A stretch of DNA of 64,000 bases from Segnochrobactrum spirostomi (lineage in GTDB: Bacteria > Pseudomonadota > Alphaproteobacteria > Rhizobiales > Segnochrobactraceae). This document shows positions 1 through 9,095 of the stretch, piece by piece. A program made the translations under genes and the position numbers. The stretch spans positions 496,001 through 560,000 of the forward strand of contig NZ_VWNA01000001.1 in assembly GCF_009600605.1 (NCBI RefSeq), written 5' to 3'. The number at the start of each line of letters is the position of its first letter. Position 1 is the first letter of the stretch. The notes beneath the pieces are model-generated. The model was not told the origin of the DNA. It ran no database searches and saw only the letters and a list, made by a program, of their open reading frames with translations.

Positions 1-324
1 ACGGTCGGCGACGGCGGCCTTGTAGGTGTCGATCGAGACCGGGACGGCGATGCGCTCGCCGAGCCGTTCGAGAACCGGCAGGACGCGGGAGAGTTCCGTC
101 TCGGCGTCGATCTCGGTCGAGCCCGGACGGGTCGATTCGCCCCCGACATCGACGAGGTCCGCCCCCTCCTCCACCATCAAGACGGCACGGTCGAGCGCGG
201 CGTCGAGCGCGTTGTGGCGGCCGCCGTCGGAGAAGGAATCGGGCGTCACGTTGAGGATGCCCATCAGGAGCGTGCGCGAACCGAGAACGTGGGTGGCGCG
301 GCCGAGATCGAGAGTGGTGGGCAT
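1..324 (-). CDS. folP: Dihydropteroate synthase, N-terminal part (cut by window edge)
   Basis: The first 108 codons of a dihydropteroate synthase, which joins p-aminobenzoate to a pterin diphosphate in folate synthesis. The ATG is at 322-324 and the frame runs off the window at base 1. Two family signatures are visible: MGILNVTPDSFSDGG near residue 20 and DVGGESTRPG near residue 60. This is the ordinary bacterial FolP type. It lies on the same strand as fhcC, about 100 bases downstream of it, so it could share the transcript of the fhc genes. Whether it serves only folate or also the tetrahydromethanopterin pathway cannot be told from this part. Confidence 0.93.
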   Translation of the reverse strand, partial: MPTTLDLGRATHVLGSRTLLMGILNVTPDSFSDGGRHNALDAALDRAVLMVEEGADLVDVGGESTRPGSTEIDAETELSRVLPVLERLGERIAVPVSIDTYKAAVADR

Positions 325-427
325 GGGCGCGTTGGGAGCTTCCGTTGCGAGGCGTGGAGCGCACTCCATAGCACGCCGCGCCCCGTCCGATGTCATCTTT
401 GCGTCACGCGAGCCACGCGGGCGCGCG

Positions 428-1234
428 TCAGAGGGCGACGAGGAGTTCCCCCTTGCCGACCGAGCCCTGGTCGCCCTGGAAGCGGCGCACGATCGGCGGG
501 ACGTGCGGCTGCCAGGGAAGATCGAGATTGGCGAGGGAACGGCCGAGGAGACCGAGGAAGGAGAGTTCGAGGGCGCCGCAATCGAGGAAGGTCGGCAGCG
601 GGCCGCCCTCCACGGCGCCGACCACGAGACTGCCCCGCCGCATCAGAAAGCCCGGCTGGCGGCCGACGCTGCCGGCGACGATGGTGCCGGCGATCATGCG
701 CGCCCCGGCGAAGGCCCCGGCGGTGCGCGCCACGATGGTGCCGCGCCGCATGCGGTCGCCGACGCGGTCGCCGGCCGCGCCGCCGATCGCGATCAGGCCG
801 CCGCGCATGCCGGAGATCCGCCCGTCGAGGGCGCCGCCGACGCGGTCGCCCGCATTGCCGGCGATGCGGAGCGTGCCGCCCGCCATGCCGGCACCGGCGA
901 GCGGACCGGCATGACCGAACACGCGAATGGTGCCGGCGAGCATGCCCTCGCCGAGACGCTGGCCGACGTCGCCCTCGACGCGGATGAGGCCGCCGCCGAG
1001 GCCGGCCCCGATGCGGTCGAGCCGCTCGTGGCCGCCTTCGATCACGACGCTCTCGTCGGGACCGGGCGCGACGCCGAAAAGATCGCCGACATGGATCGGC
1101 CGCCGCCGGCCGCCGCCGATCACGAGCCGCTCGACCTCGCCCGCCGTCAGCGCGGCGAGCCGCTCGGGAACGAGGGCGGAAAGATCGACGCGCTCGGGGG
1201 GCGCCTCGCGCAGGGTGAAGACGAAGGCGCCCAT
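428..1234 (-). CDS. fhcC: Formyltransferase/hydrolase complex subunit C
   Basis: 268-residue homologue of FwdC/FmdC, the C subunit of formylmethanofuran dehydrogenase. In bacteria FhcC is part of the FhcABCD complex, which moves the formyl group from formyl-H4MPT to methylofuran and hydrolyses it to formate in the cytoplasm. The middle of the protein (about residues 75-210) is a run of glycine-rich turns of the GxxGxxxG kind, as in GAGMAGGTLRIAGNAGDRVGG, the beta-helix fold also found in the glutamate synthase alpha domain. The ATG overlaps the fhcD stop by one base (TGATG). It is the last gene of fhcB-A-D-C. Confidence 0.93.
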   Translation of the reverse strand: MGAFVFTLREAPPERVDLSALVPERLAALTAGEVERLVIGGGRRRPIHVGDLFGVAPGPDESVVIEGGHERLDRIGAGLGGGLIRVEGDVGQRLGEGMLAGTIRVFGHAGPLAGAGMAGGTLRIAGNAGDRVGGALDGRISGMRGGLIAIGGAAGDRVGDRMRRGTIVARTAGAFAGARMIAGTIVAGSVGRQPGFLMRRGSLVVGAVEGGPLPTFLDCGALELSFLGLLGRSLANLDLPWQPHVPPIVRRFQGDQGSVGKGELLVAL

Positions 1235-2181
1235 CAGACGAGGTCCTTCAGATGGAAATGGTGACGGCCGAGCTGGCCGCCATAATTGCCGGCGGCGATC
1301 CGCACGAGCCCTTCGGCAGACCCGAGCCCGGCGGCGGCGTGGAGCCCCGCCCGCATCGCCGCCTGGACCGCGGCGAACGACAGGCCGTCGATGACGATCT
1401 CGAGCACCGAGGCGACCTCCGGCGTGAGGTGCGAGCCCTCGACCGCGCCCTTCAGCGTCGGACAGAAGAAATGGTTGGTCGAGGCCATCAGCGCCTTGTA
1501 TTTCGACCCGACCTTCGAGCCGGAGCGCACGATGCCGCCCGGGAAGGGCATGATGACATCCGGCACCGCCTTCATCGCGGCGATCGCCGTTTCGGCGGCG
1601 AGCCGGGCGGCGGCGCGGGAGCGGGCGAGCAGGATCAGGTTGCCGCCGCCGACGGCGCCGGTGACGACCCGCGTCTCGTGCTCGACCAGGAACTCGCCGT
1701 CCATCACCGGAATGCGCCAATAGCGCTTGCCGTCGATGACCTTCGAGATCTGGTAGCCGTCGCCGAAATAACGCAGCGCGGAGCCGAGCTTGACCGCCTC
1801 GCCCTCGTCGAGCCCGGCGAAGCAGGCGGTGCCCGGGCAGGTCAGCACGCACTGGCCGACGCGGGTGACGATCTGCTGGCCGCAGATCTCCGCATTGAAG
1901 CCGAACAGGAGGATGCGCACGCCGGGCCGCCCGTCCGGCGTATCGTCGGGCGCGACGACCCGGTCGATGCCGGCCTCGCAGCCGCAGGCGATGACGGAGG
2001 TCGCGAAGCCGGTGGTCGAGATCGCCGCCTGCATCGCCCATTCCGGCGTGTCGGCCGTCACGATCACGGCGGTCGCAGCCATGTCGAAGGCCTCGGCGAA
2101 ATCGTCGTCGATCACCACCCCGTTGAGGAGGATCGGCTCCGCCCGCGCCGGCGCGAGATCCGAGGGGTTCAAGTCCGACAT
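1234..2181 (-). CDS. fhcD: Formylmethanofuran:tetrahydromethanopterin formyltransferase
   Basis: 315-residue homologue of archaeal Ftr. It transfers the formyl group between formyl-H4MPT and the furan cofactor in the Fhc complex. Conserved stretches include VTADTPEWAMQAAISTTGF near residue 45, LLFGFNAEICGQQIVTRVGQ near residue 90 and VGGGNLILLARSRAAA near the middle. The length matches Ftr (about 300 residues). The ATG start at 2181 lies inside the fhcA end with a 13-base overlap, and the stop overlaps the fhcC start, so translation of the operon is probably coupled. Confidence 0.95.
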   Translation of the reverse strand: MSDLNPSDLAPARAEPILLNGVVIDDDFAEAFDMAATAVIVTADTPEWAMQAAISTTGFATSVIACGCEAGIDRVVAPDDTPDGRPGVRILLFGFNAEICGQQIVTRVGQCVLTCPGTACFAGLDEGEAVKLGSALRYFGDGYQISKVIDGKRYWRIPVMDGEFLVEHETRVVTGAVGGGNLILLARSRAAARLAAETAIAAMKAVPDVIMPFPGGIVRSGSKVGSKYKALMASTNHFFCPTLKGAVEGSHLTPEVASVLEIVIDGLSFAAVQAAMRAGLHAAAGLGSAEGLVRIAAGNYGGQLGRHHFHLKDLV

Positions 2182-3809
2182 GGATGCACCTTGAAGGGAT
2201 CGGCCGGGCCGATGACGTCGTCCCGGACCGTGTAGATCGAGCCGTCGGCCCCGAAATAGCTCGCGAGATAATCGTCGAGCCGGCGGACCATGCCGGCATC
2301 CTGATCGAACGCGACGACCTGCGCCTGGCCGGCCTCGGCGCTCAGGAGCTCGCCGTCCTTCACCGCGAGGCGGCCGTTCTTGAAGACCAGATGGGCCGCC
2401 TCGAACATCGCCGTGCGATCCTCGCGATCGTCGTAGACGGCGATGTCGGCGAGCGCGCCGGGGCCGAGATGCCCGCGGTCGTCGAGCCCGAGCAGCTTCG
2501 CCGGCGCCGCGCGCGTCATGATCGCGATCTCGGCGAAGCTGTATTCGCGCTTCAGCGAGGGCAGCGCCGTCATCTTCATCGCCGCCTTGGGCAGACCCGC
2601 CATGTAGCGCGCCCGCTCGTCCGCGCTCATCAGGAGATGGAGCAGCTTCGGGTAGGTCGTGAAGGGCGCGCCGTTCGGGTGATCGGTGGTGAAGAAGACG
2701 CGCCACGGGTCCTCGACCGAGAGGAAGATCTCGAGGCCGATCGCCCATTGCAGCGCGTTGACAAAGCTCGATGCGTTGTAGGCGAAGGGCACCACGCCCG
2801 CCCCGTTGCCGTCGCCGTCCCACAAGATCCACTTGTTCGGGCTCGCCGCGACGCGGCCGGCGAACTGGCGCAGCACGTCGGCCGAGATCGTCACGGTCTG
2901 GCCGAACATCACCTGGCCGACGTCGATCGTGACGCTCGGATTGCGCTTCAGCGCCTCGACGAGCCGCGGCACGGCGGAGGAGAAGCCGCGCTTGCCCTCG
3001 GTGCCGTAGGCGTAGAACTGGACGTGGGCCAGATGGAGCGGCAGCCCCTCGGCGGCCTCGATGGTCTCGACCAGGGTGTCGATCGCGGTGCCCGGCACGC
3101 CGAGATTGTTGCAGTGGACGTGGAGCGGATGGCGCACTCCGAGGCTCGTCACCGCCGTCTGGAGCGCCTTCACGATGTGCCGCGAGCTCACGCCGTAATG
3201 GGGCACCTCGTCGTCGAAGCCGAAGGTGCGCACGTTCTCGCGGAAGGCGGCCGAGCCGCCGGCATTGATGACCTTGAGGCCGAGGGCGCGGGTGCGCGAC
3301 AGCATCAGCGCGACATAGTCGGCGATGGCGGCCTCGCTCTCGCCGGCGCGCAGCATCGAGAGCAGGAAATCCTCGTTGCCGAGCACGCTCAGCGTCGCCT
3401 TGTCGATCACCGGCATGTCGGCGAGTTCGAGGTGCGATTGCAGCGCCTGGCTCGGCGGCACCGCGGGCTCGACGACCGTGGTGAAGCCCATCCGTGCGTA
3501 GAGCCGGCCGGTTTCGGCCGCCGACCAGCGGGCGGTGGTGAACGGCAGGCCCGGCGCCGGCGCCTCGGTGTTCTCGTGCAGCTCGGGCAACAGGAGGCGC
3601 GACAGCGTGACGTTGCCGCCGGCGACGTGGGAATGGATGTCGATGGCGCCCGCCATCACGATCCGCCCGCTGACATCGTGGGTTTCGTCGACGCGCGCGC
3701 CGGCCGGCGGCGCGGCGACGATGCGGCCGTCCTCGATATAGACGTCCCCGACCGCGTCGCGCCCGTTGACGGGATCGACGACCCGGCCGCCTGCGAGACG
3801 GATCAGCAT
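2169..3809 (-). CDS. fhcA: Formyltransferase/hydrolase complex subunit A (formylmethylofuran hydrolase)
   Basis: 546-residue amidohydrolase-fold protein, homologue of FwdA/FmdA. In methylotrophic bacteria FhcA hydrolyses formyl-methylofuran to formate at a zinc site. Expected metal-site residues are visible: the HxH pair at residues 59 and 61 (AIDIHSHVAGG), a lysine in ALGLKVINAGG, histidines in HPLHVHCNN and LHLAHVQFYAYG, and the aspartate in FFTTDHPNGAPF. The ATG at 3809 overlaps the fhcB end by 7 bases. The long open frame upstream of this ATG is the fhcB gene read in another frame. Confidence 0.96.
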   Translation of the reverse strand: MLIRLAGGRVVDPVNGRDAVGDVYIEDGRIVAAPPAGARVDETHDVSGRIVMAGAIDIHSHVAGGNVTLSRLLLPELHENTEAPAPGLPFTTARWSAAETGRLYARMGFTTVVEPAVPPSQALQSHLELADMPVIDKATLSVLGNEDFLLSMLRAGESEAAIADYVALMLSRTRALGLKVINAGGSAAFRENVRTFGFDDEVPHYGVSSRHIVKALQTAVTSLGVRHPLHVHCNNLGVPGTAIDTLVETIEAAEGLPLHLAHVQFYAYGTEGKRGFSSAVPRLVEALKRNPSVTIDVGQVMFGQTVTISADVLRQFAGRVAASPNKWILWDGDGNGAGVVPFAYNASSFVNALQWAIGLEIFLSVEDPWRVFFTTDHPNGAPFTTYPKLLHLLMSADERARYMAGLPKAAMKMTALPSLKREYSFAEIAIMTRAAPAKLLGLDDRGHLGPGALADIAVYDDREDRTAMFEAAHLVFKNGRLAVKDGELLSAEAGQAQVVAFDQDAGMVRRLDDYLASYFGADGSIYTVRDDVIGPADPFKVHPCRT

Positions 3810-4918
3810 GATACGGCCTCCTGCGCCGTCAGGGCGGCACGGATCGCCGCGATGGCCTCGGCGACCGTCGGCCGCGCGGGGCGGCCCTCGCCCACCGCGA
3901 CGAGCGCGGCGGCGAGCGGATCGAACAGGGCGGCGGGATGCTCGACCCCGGGCTCGGCGACCTCGATGCGCACCGCCGGCTCCTTCGCCAGCGCCGCGCC
4001 GGGACGGACCAGCGCGACCAGGGGCACGTCGGCCTCCCAGTCCGGCGCGCGGTCCGACAAGGCGGAAATCCACAGCGCCGCGTCCGCCTCGCCGCTCTCG
4101 ACGAGGCGCTTCGCCTCGAAGGCCCAGGAATCGTGCACCGGGAAGCCCTGGCGCAGCCCGGTCCGCGGCGGAAAGCCCGTGGTCCAGCCGGACACCTGCA
4201 GAACACCGCTGCCGTCGTCGGCCGCCGGAAGCGGCAGAGCGGCAAAGCGCGTGGTCAGGTTGAGGTCAGCGACGAGGCCGGCGGCCGCCTCGAGGGTCAG
4301 GTCGCCGAGGTGCGCCGCGTTGCCGACCACGACTCCGTACCGCGCCGCACGCAGCGTCGCCGCGGCGGCATCGATCTTCGCAAGCCCACCCTCGCCGAAG
4401 GCCCGCGCGGCGACGAGACGCCCGTCGATCCGGGCGCGCAGCGCGAGCAGCCAGGGGCCGACATCGTCGGCCGCGAGGGGGATGTGTTCGATCGCCGCCC
4501 CGTCGGTGGAGACCGCGGCGACGGCATGATGGTCGCCGCCGACGATGAGGAGACGGCGCGTCGGAGTGTCGCCGCGGAGGGTGGACGGGCCGGGGCCGAA
4601 CACCGCGCCGAGCCAGGCGACGTCGCCGGCCTGCGGAGCGATCAGCACCACCACGTCGGCACGCTGGCGCGCCTCGGCGGGGGTGACGGTCACGAGGCCG
4701 GTCGTCGCGAGCACCGCCGACGCGCGGGCGAGCGCCGTGCTCTCCATGTGGTCGTAGGCGCCGCGCAGATCGCTCGCGAGGCGCAGCGCGGCCCGCGCGC
4801 CCTCGACACAGGTTCCGAGGCCCGCCACGACCGGGAAGCGCGCGCCTTCGAGCAGCACCGCCGCGGCTTTCGCCGCCTGATCGAGGGATACCCCCTCGCC
4901 GCCGACGAACGCACTCAT
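3803..4918 (-). CDS. fhcB: Formyltransferase/hydrolase complex subunit B
   Basis: 371-residue relative of FwdB/FmdB, first gene of the fhcBADC operon. In archaea this subunit carries the molybdo- or tungstopterin site; bacterial FhcB is a shortened, non-redox version needed for the complex. That agrees with what is seen here: no ferredoxin-like CxxCxxxC cluster and no cysteine in the region matching the archaeal active site. The start ATG at 4918 gives MSAFVGGEGVSLDQAAK. There are 65 bases between the upstream pterin dehydratase stop and this start, so the two genes are probably co-transcribed. Confidence 0.92.
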   Translation of the reverse strand: MSAFVGGEGVSLDQAAKAAAVLLEGARFPVVAGLGTCVEGARAALRLASDLRGAYDHMESTALARASAVLATTGLVTVTPAEARQRADVVVLIAPQAGDVAWLGAVFGPGPSTLRGDTPTRRLLIVGGDHHAVAAVSTDGAAIEHIPLAADDVGPWLLALRARIDGRLVAARAFGEGGLAKIDAAAATLRAARYGVVVGNAAHLGDLTLEAAAGLVADLNLTTRFAALPLPAADDGSGVLQVSGWTTGFPPRTGLRQGFPVHDSWAFEAKRLVESGEADAALWISALSDRAPDWEADVPLVALVRPGAALAKEPAVRIEVAEPGVEHPAALFDPLAAALVAVGEGRPARPTVAEAIAAIRAALTAQEAVSC

Positions 4919-4983
4919 GCCCGCGTGTCCCCGCCCGCGCCACGGGCCGCTGATGATCCGAAATCCGTCATGTTCGCGGCCTC

Positions 4984-5364
4984 TTACCGGTCGTACTTGA
5001 TGTAGCCGAAGCGCTGGTCCTGGGGCGTGCCCTCGAGCGCGCCGCCATCCGCGCCGGGCTGCCAGGAGACCACGTCCTCGATCTTGCGGGCGAGCGCGAA
5101 GTCCTTCTCGGTGATCCCCTTGGCCGAATGGGTCATCAGCCTCACCTCGACCCAGGCATAGGAGGCCGTGATGTCCGGATGGTGCCACGCCGCTTCGGCG
5201 AGATGACCGATCGTGTTGATCACCATCAGGGTGCCCTTCCACCCATAGGTCTTGTAGGTGCGCCGGATCCAGCCGTCGGCATAGTCCCAGGCGGGCAGTT
5301 CGACCGCGAGGCGGCGTTCGATCTCCGCGTCCTCTAAGGCGCGGTCACGGGGCGCTGCTGTCAT
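4984..5364 (-). CDS. Pterin-4a-carbinolamine dehydratase-like protein
   Basis: 126-residue protein of the PCD/DCoH family, which dehydrates 4a-hydroxytetrahydropterins. The active-site signature is visible as AAWHHPDITASYAWVEVRL followed by a conserved MTHS. PCD-like genes (called pcd) recur in bacterial H4MPT gene islands, and this one heads the fhc operon, so a role with tetrahydromethanopterin is likely by context. Its exact substrate there is an inference. The gene faces away from the beta-RFAP synthase gene, with about 210 bases between the two starts that should hold both promoters. Confidence 0.88.
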   Translation of the reverse strand: MTAAPRDRALEDAEIERRLAVELPAWDYADGWIRRTYKTYGWKGTLMVINTIGHLAEAAWHHPDITASYAWVEVRLMTHSAKGITEKDFALARKIEDVVSWQPGADGGALEGTPQDQRFGYIKYDR

Positions 5365-5573
5365 GGGTTCCTCCCGCCGGCTGTTCTGTCCCGGACCGGC
5401 TGCTGCTCATCATGCCCCCGGGCGGTCGTTTGACGCTTGTTCAAAAGCGACGCCGCCCGCTACACGGACCTCGCGCGGACATTTGCAACGCGGCGATCCC
5501 TTTGCAACAGTCCGCCGGGGAGGACGCCGCCGTTCGCAAGACGCCGGGGGCGCAACAACACGCAACGGACCCG

Positions 5574-6590
5574 ATGCCAGACGCCGAGATGACGCCCCCC
5601 GACCCGCCGGAGACGCTCCCTGCGACGGCCTCCCGGCCGGCCCGCGCCGAGGTCGCGGCACCGGCGCGCCTGCATTTCGGCTTCCTCGACCTCAATTATG
5701 GCCTCGGCCGGAAGTTCGTCGGGCTCGGCATGGCGGTCTCGGGTCCCGTGACCCGCATCGTGCTCGAACGCGCCGCCCGCACCGAGGCGGTCGGCCCCGA
5801 CAGCGACCGCGCGCGCCATCATCTCGAATCGTTGATCGCACGCCACGGCGCGAGCTCGGCCTTCCGCCTCGTCGTCGAAGAGGCCCTGCCCGCCCATTGC
5901 GGCCTCGGCTCCGGCACCCAGCTCGCCCTCGCGGTGGCGAGCGCCTTCGCGGCCCTGGAGCAGCCCGGCCTCACGCCCGAGGCGATCGCCCGCAGCCTGG
6001 GCCGCGCCGAGCGCTCGGCGATCGGCATCGCCTCGTTCCTGTCGGGCGGCGTCATTCTCGACGGCGGACGCGGCCCGGCGACCGAGGTGCCGCCGGTGCT
6101 CTCCCGCCTGCCCTTCCCGCCGGCGTGGCGCGTGATCCTCATCTTCGACCACGGCCTCGAAGGGGTGCACGGCGAGGCCGAGCGGCAGGCGTTCGCGACG
6201 CTGCCGCCGTTCCCGCCCGAGGTCAGCGCCGAGCTCTGCCGGCTCGTCCTGGTACGGGCGCTGCCGGCGCTCGCCGAGGCCGATTTCGTCGGATTCGCCT
6301 CGGTGATCGGCACCTTGCAGGGCCGCGTCGGCGATCATTTCGCCCCGGCCCAGGGCGGCGGACGGTTCGCGAGCCCGATGGTGACGGAGGTGCTCGGCAT
6401 CCTCGCGGCCGAGGGCCTCGAGGGGATCGGTCAGACCTCCTGGGGACCGACCGGCTTTGCCCTCGTGCCCGATGCCGACAGCGCCGAGCGGCTCGCCCAC
6501 GCGCTCCGGGCCCGCTTCAAGGAGCGTTCCGCGCTCGAGATCCGTGTGGTCGCCGGCCGCAACACGGGCGCCACCATCCGCGCCGCCTGA
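5574..6590 (+). CDS. mptG: Beta-ribofuranosylaminobenzene 5'-phosphate synthase (beta-RFAP synthase)
   Basis: Member of the GHMP-kinase-like superfamily that joins p-hydroxy/aminobenzoate to PRPP in the first committed step of methanopterin synthesis; called orf4 in methylotroph C1 islands. Signatures are PARLHFGFLDLNYGLGRKF near the N-terminus, the glycine-rich loop ALPAHCGLGSGTQLALA and a C-terminal TSWGPTGFALVPD. I chose ATG 5574 (338 residues); the same frame stays open back to 5412, but that extension is Arg/Pro-rich and looks non-coding. ATG 5589 is another possibility. It is the first plus-strand gene of the C1 cluster. Confidence 0.93.
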   Translation: MPDAEMTPPDPPETLPATASRPARAEVAAPARLHFGFLDLNYGLGRKFVGLGMAVSGPVTRIVLERAARTEAVGPDSDRARHHLESLIARHGASSAFRLVVEEALPAHCGLGSGTQLALAVASAFAALEQPGLTPEAIARSLGRAERSAIGIASFLSGGVILDGGRGPATEVPPVLSRLPFPPAWRVILIFDHGLEGVHGEAERQAFATLPPFPPEVSAELCRLVLVRALPALAEADFVGFASVIGTLQGRVGDHFAPAQGGGRFASPMVTEVLGILAAEGLEGIGQTSWGPTGFALVPDADSAERLAHALRARFKERSALEIRVVAGRNTGATIRAA

Positions 6591-6757
6591 TCGCCCGCCC
6601 TTTGTGCGGCTTTCCGGCCGCGGCCTCTTGCCGCCGCCTCTGTCGCGGGCAGACAATCGTTCCTTCAATCCACGCCGCCGCGGCTTCGGCAGGGTCGCCG
6701 TCTCGCGCGCGATGAACCGGAGCACGAATCGAACGTGCTCGCCCGAGGAGATGCCCG

Positions 6758-7657
6758 ATGGTTGCCGATCCCCACATCCTGCACATGGTGACGCCGCTCA
6801 AGCACATGAGCCCGTTCGACGTGAACATGGCGCTCGATGCCGGCTATGACGCGGCGATCCCCTACACCCAGGTCACGCTCGCCGAGACCCAGGGCCTCGT
6901 TCAGGACGCGATCTTCTCCCGCGCGCCGCACATGGGGGTGCGGACCGGCCTCTTCATCGCCGGCAAGAACGCCACCCTCGCCCTCGACATGCTGCAGACG
7001 GCGCGGGAATCCCTCGTGCCGCCGTTCGAGCTCTCGATCTTCGCCGACCCGGCCGGCTCGTTCACCACCGCCGCGGCGATGGTGGCGGTCGTCGAGAAGG
7101 TGCTCGCCAAGGAATTCTCGCGGGATTGGATGGGCACCTCCGTCGCGATCTTCGGCGCGACCGGCGTGGTCGGCTTCTCGGCCGCGGTCATCGCCGCCCT
7201 CGAAGGCGCGAGCGTAACGCTTGTCGGCCACGACGGCGTGACCCGCGTGCAGGCCGCCGCCGACGAGATCGCCGCGCGCTTCGGCGTCAAGGTGCTCGCC
7301 GCCGACGGCAGCAGCGAGGAGCGCAAGGCGGCGATCGCCTCGGAAACCGAGGTGGTGTTCAGCGCCGCGGCCGCCGGCGTTCAGGTGCTGTCGGCCGACA
7401 TGGTGCGCGCCTCCGACGATCTCCTCGTCGCCGCCGACGTCAACGCCGTGCCGCCGGCCGGCATCGAAGGTCTCGGCATCGCCGACAACGGCGTCCCGAT
7501 CGACGGCACCAACGTGCTCGGCGTCGGCCCGCTCGCCATCGGCGACATCAAGTATAAGACACAGGCGGGCCTGTTCCGCCGCATGATCGAGGCGGAGGCG
7601 GTGGTCGCCTTCGATTTCCGCGATGCCTTCGCCCTCGCCCGCACGCTCGTCGCCTGA
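6758..7657 (+). CDS. mtdB: NAD(P)-dependent methylene-tetrahydromethanopterin dehydrogenase
   Basis: 299-residue homologue of MtdB. It oxidises methylene-H4MPT to methenyl-H4MPT with NAD or NADP, the step after formaldehyde capture. The N-terminal domain has the substrate-site stretch [17 protein letters not shown]; the nucleotide-binding loop [15 protein letters not shown] lies near residue 135. A GAGGAG ribosome site lies 6 bases before the ATG. The next gene starts 35 bases before its stop, in another frame. Its product feeds Mch, encoded two genes downstream. Confidence 0.95.
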   Translation: MVADPHILHMVTPLKHMSPFDVNMALDAGYDAAIPYTQVTLAETQGLVQDAIFSRAPHMGVRTGLFIAGKNATLALDMLQTARESLVPPFELSIFADPAGSFTTAAAMVAVVEKVLAKEFSRDWMGTSVAIFGATGVVGFSAAVIAALEGASVTLVGHDGVTRVQAAADEIAARFGVKVLAADGSSEERKAAIASETEVVFSAAAAGVQVLSADMVRASDDLLVAADVNAVPPAGIEGLGIADNGVPIDGTNVLGVGPLAIGDIKYKTQAGLFRRMIEAEAVVAFDFRDAFALARTLVA

Positions 7658-9043
7658 CCGCGCACGGCGCGAGCGGATCGCCGTCGTCGCCGTGTCGGCG
7701 CGATCGCTCGCGGAAGCGGCGCACCGCGCCGATCTCGAACCGGTCGCGATCGACCTGTTCGGCGACGAGGATTTGCGAGTGGCGGCGGCCGAGACCTTTG
7801 TCGTCGACGGCACCCTCGGCGGCGGCCCCGACCTCGCCGCGGTGCTCGCCGCATTGGCCGAGGCCGACGCCGTCGCACCGCTCGCCGGCGTAATCCTCGG
7901 CAGCGGCTTCGAGATCCGGCCGGAGGCGGTCGCCGTGATCGCCACGCGCTTTCCGCTCCTCGGTGCGGACGCGGACTGCCTGCGCCTCCTGAAATCCCCC
8001 GCCGCCCTCGCCCGCTTCTGCGCGCGCCACGGGATTCCGCATCCCGCCATCAACACGACGCGCCCCACGGAAGACGGCTGGCTCGCCAAGACGGCGGGTG
8101 CCGCAGGGGGGACCCACGTGGCACCGGTGGCCTCTTCGGAGTCTCGGCGTCCGCCGCCGCTTCCCTTCTCCCCGCAAGCGGGGAGAAGGTGGCCCGCAGG
8201 GCCGGATGAGGGGCCTACTCTCTCTGTCGTGGGAAATCCCCCATCATCCGCGCCTTCGGGGCACCTTCTCCCCCAAGGGGGCGAAGGGGACGGCGGCGGC
8301 GATGTTCCAACAGGCCAACGCACCATAGACGAGAGCGCAGCCCAAGACGGACGCGCGGCGACCATGGCGCTCGACGCGGCCGCCGTCTCGTTCGCCTCCG
8401 CCGACGACCCCATCCCGCCGGGCGCGGTCTATTTCCAGCGCCGGGTCGCCGGCCGCGTGATGTCGGCCTGCGCGCTCGGCACCGCGGACGGCGCCCGGGT
8501 TCTCGCGGTCTGCGCCCAGCATACCGACCCGGCGGCGGACGCGCCGTTCCGGTTCGGCGGAGTCGCCGGGCCGGTTCCCGTCTCTGCGCGCATCGAGGCC
8601 GAAATCACCCGGGCGGCCGACGCGATCGTCGCGGCGAGTGGCCTGCGCGGCCTGTTCGGCATCGATTTCATCCTCGGCCCGGACGGCGACTGGTGGCTCC
8701 TCGAAATCAACCCGCGGCCGACAGCTACGCTCGACGTGCTCGATCGCGGCGAGCCCGCCCTCCTCGCTTTGCATCTCGCCGCCTGCCGGGGCGAGCCGGT
8801 GCCCGCGTGGCGCCCCCCATGGACGCCGCGGCGACGAGCCTCCTCTATGCCCCGTCCGATCTCGCAGCCGTGCCGGCGCTACCGGCCGGCTGTTCGGATC
8901 GCTCGCCGCCGGGGACGCCGATCCCCGCGGGCGCGCCCGTCTGCACGCTCCGCACCGAGGCCGCAGAGGCAGACGGCGCGGCCTCCCGCGTCGCCGCCCT
9001 CAAGGCCGACCTTCACGCCGCGCTCTTCCCCTGTGATATGTGA
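7623..9043 (+). CDS. ATP-grasp carboligase (OrfY-like), frame broken and carrying an inserted repeat
   Basis: Relative of the ATP-grasp proteins found in bacterial H4MPT islands (OrfY type), related to archaeal tyramine-glutamate ligase MfnD; probably acts in furan or pterin cofactor synthesis. ATP-grasp core motifs are visible: [27 protein letters not shown] and [20 protein letters not shown]. Two oddities. First, about 85 extra residues, spanning a palindromic repeat at 8164-8292, lie between the first two motifs without breaking the frame. Second, the conserved tail ([26 protein letters not shown]) is in the next frame; a run of six C at 8813-8818 needs one more C to restore it. The broken frame stays open into mch. 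Real decay, a fusion or a sequencing error are all possible. Confidence 0.75.
8164..8292. repeat. Composite palindromic element A, inside the ATP-grasp gene
   Basis: Two hairpin arms in opposite orientation. The left arm (about 8164-8213) holds CTTCTCCCCGCAAGCGGGGA, then GGTGGCCCGCAGGGCCGGAT and GAGGGG. The right arm (about 8241-8290) holds CATCCGCGCCTTCGGGGCAC and CTTCTCCCCCAAGGGGGCGA. The same element in reverse orientation lies at 47016-47165, including the pairing of one GGCCGGATGAGGGG arm with one GCACCTTCTCCC arm. Such short mosaic repeats are usually intergenic in rhizobial genomes; here it is translated as part of an open frame. Confidence 0.85.
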
Positions 9044-9095
9044 ACCCGTCCGACCTTCGGTTCCGGCCGCAAGAACGAGAAACAGGAAAGCTCCG

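Noticed and set aside
26-1264. A 412-codon plus-strand open frame across folP and fhcC
   Set aside because: It is Arg/Ala/Glu/Asp-rich and mirrors the minus-strand genes, whose motifs are clear; GC-rich DNA leaves such shadow frames open.
8164-8292. Insertion sequence or transposon
   Set aside because: About 130 bases, no transposase frame and no target-site duplication that I can show; a palindromic repeat element fits better.
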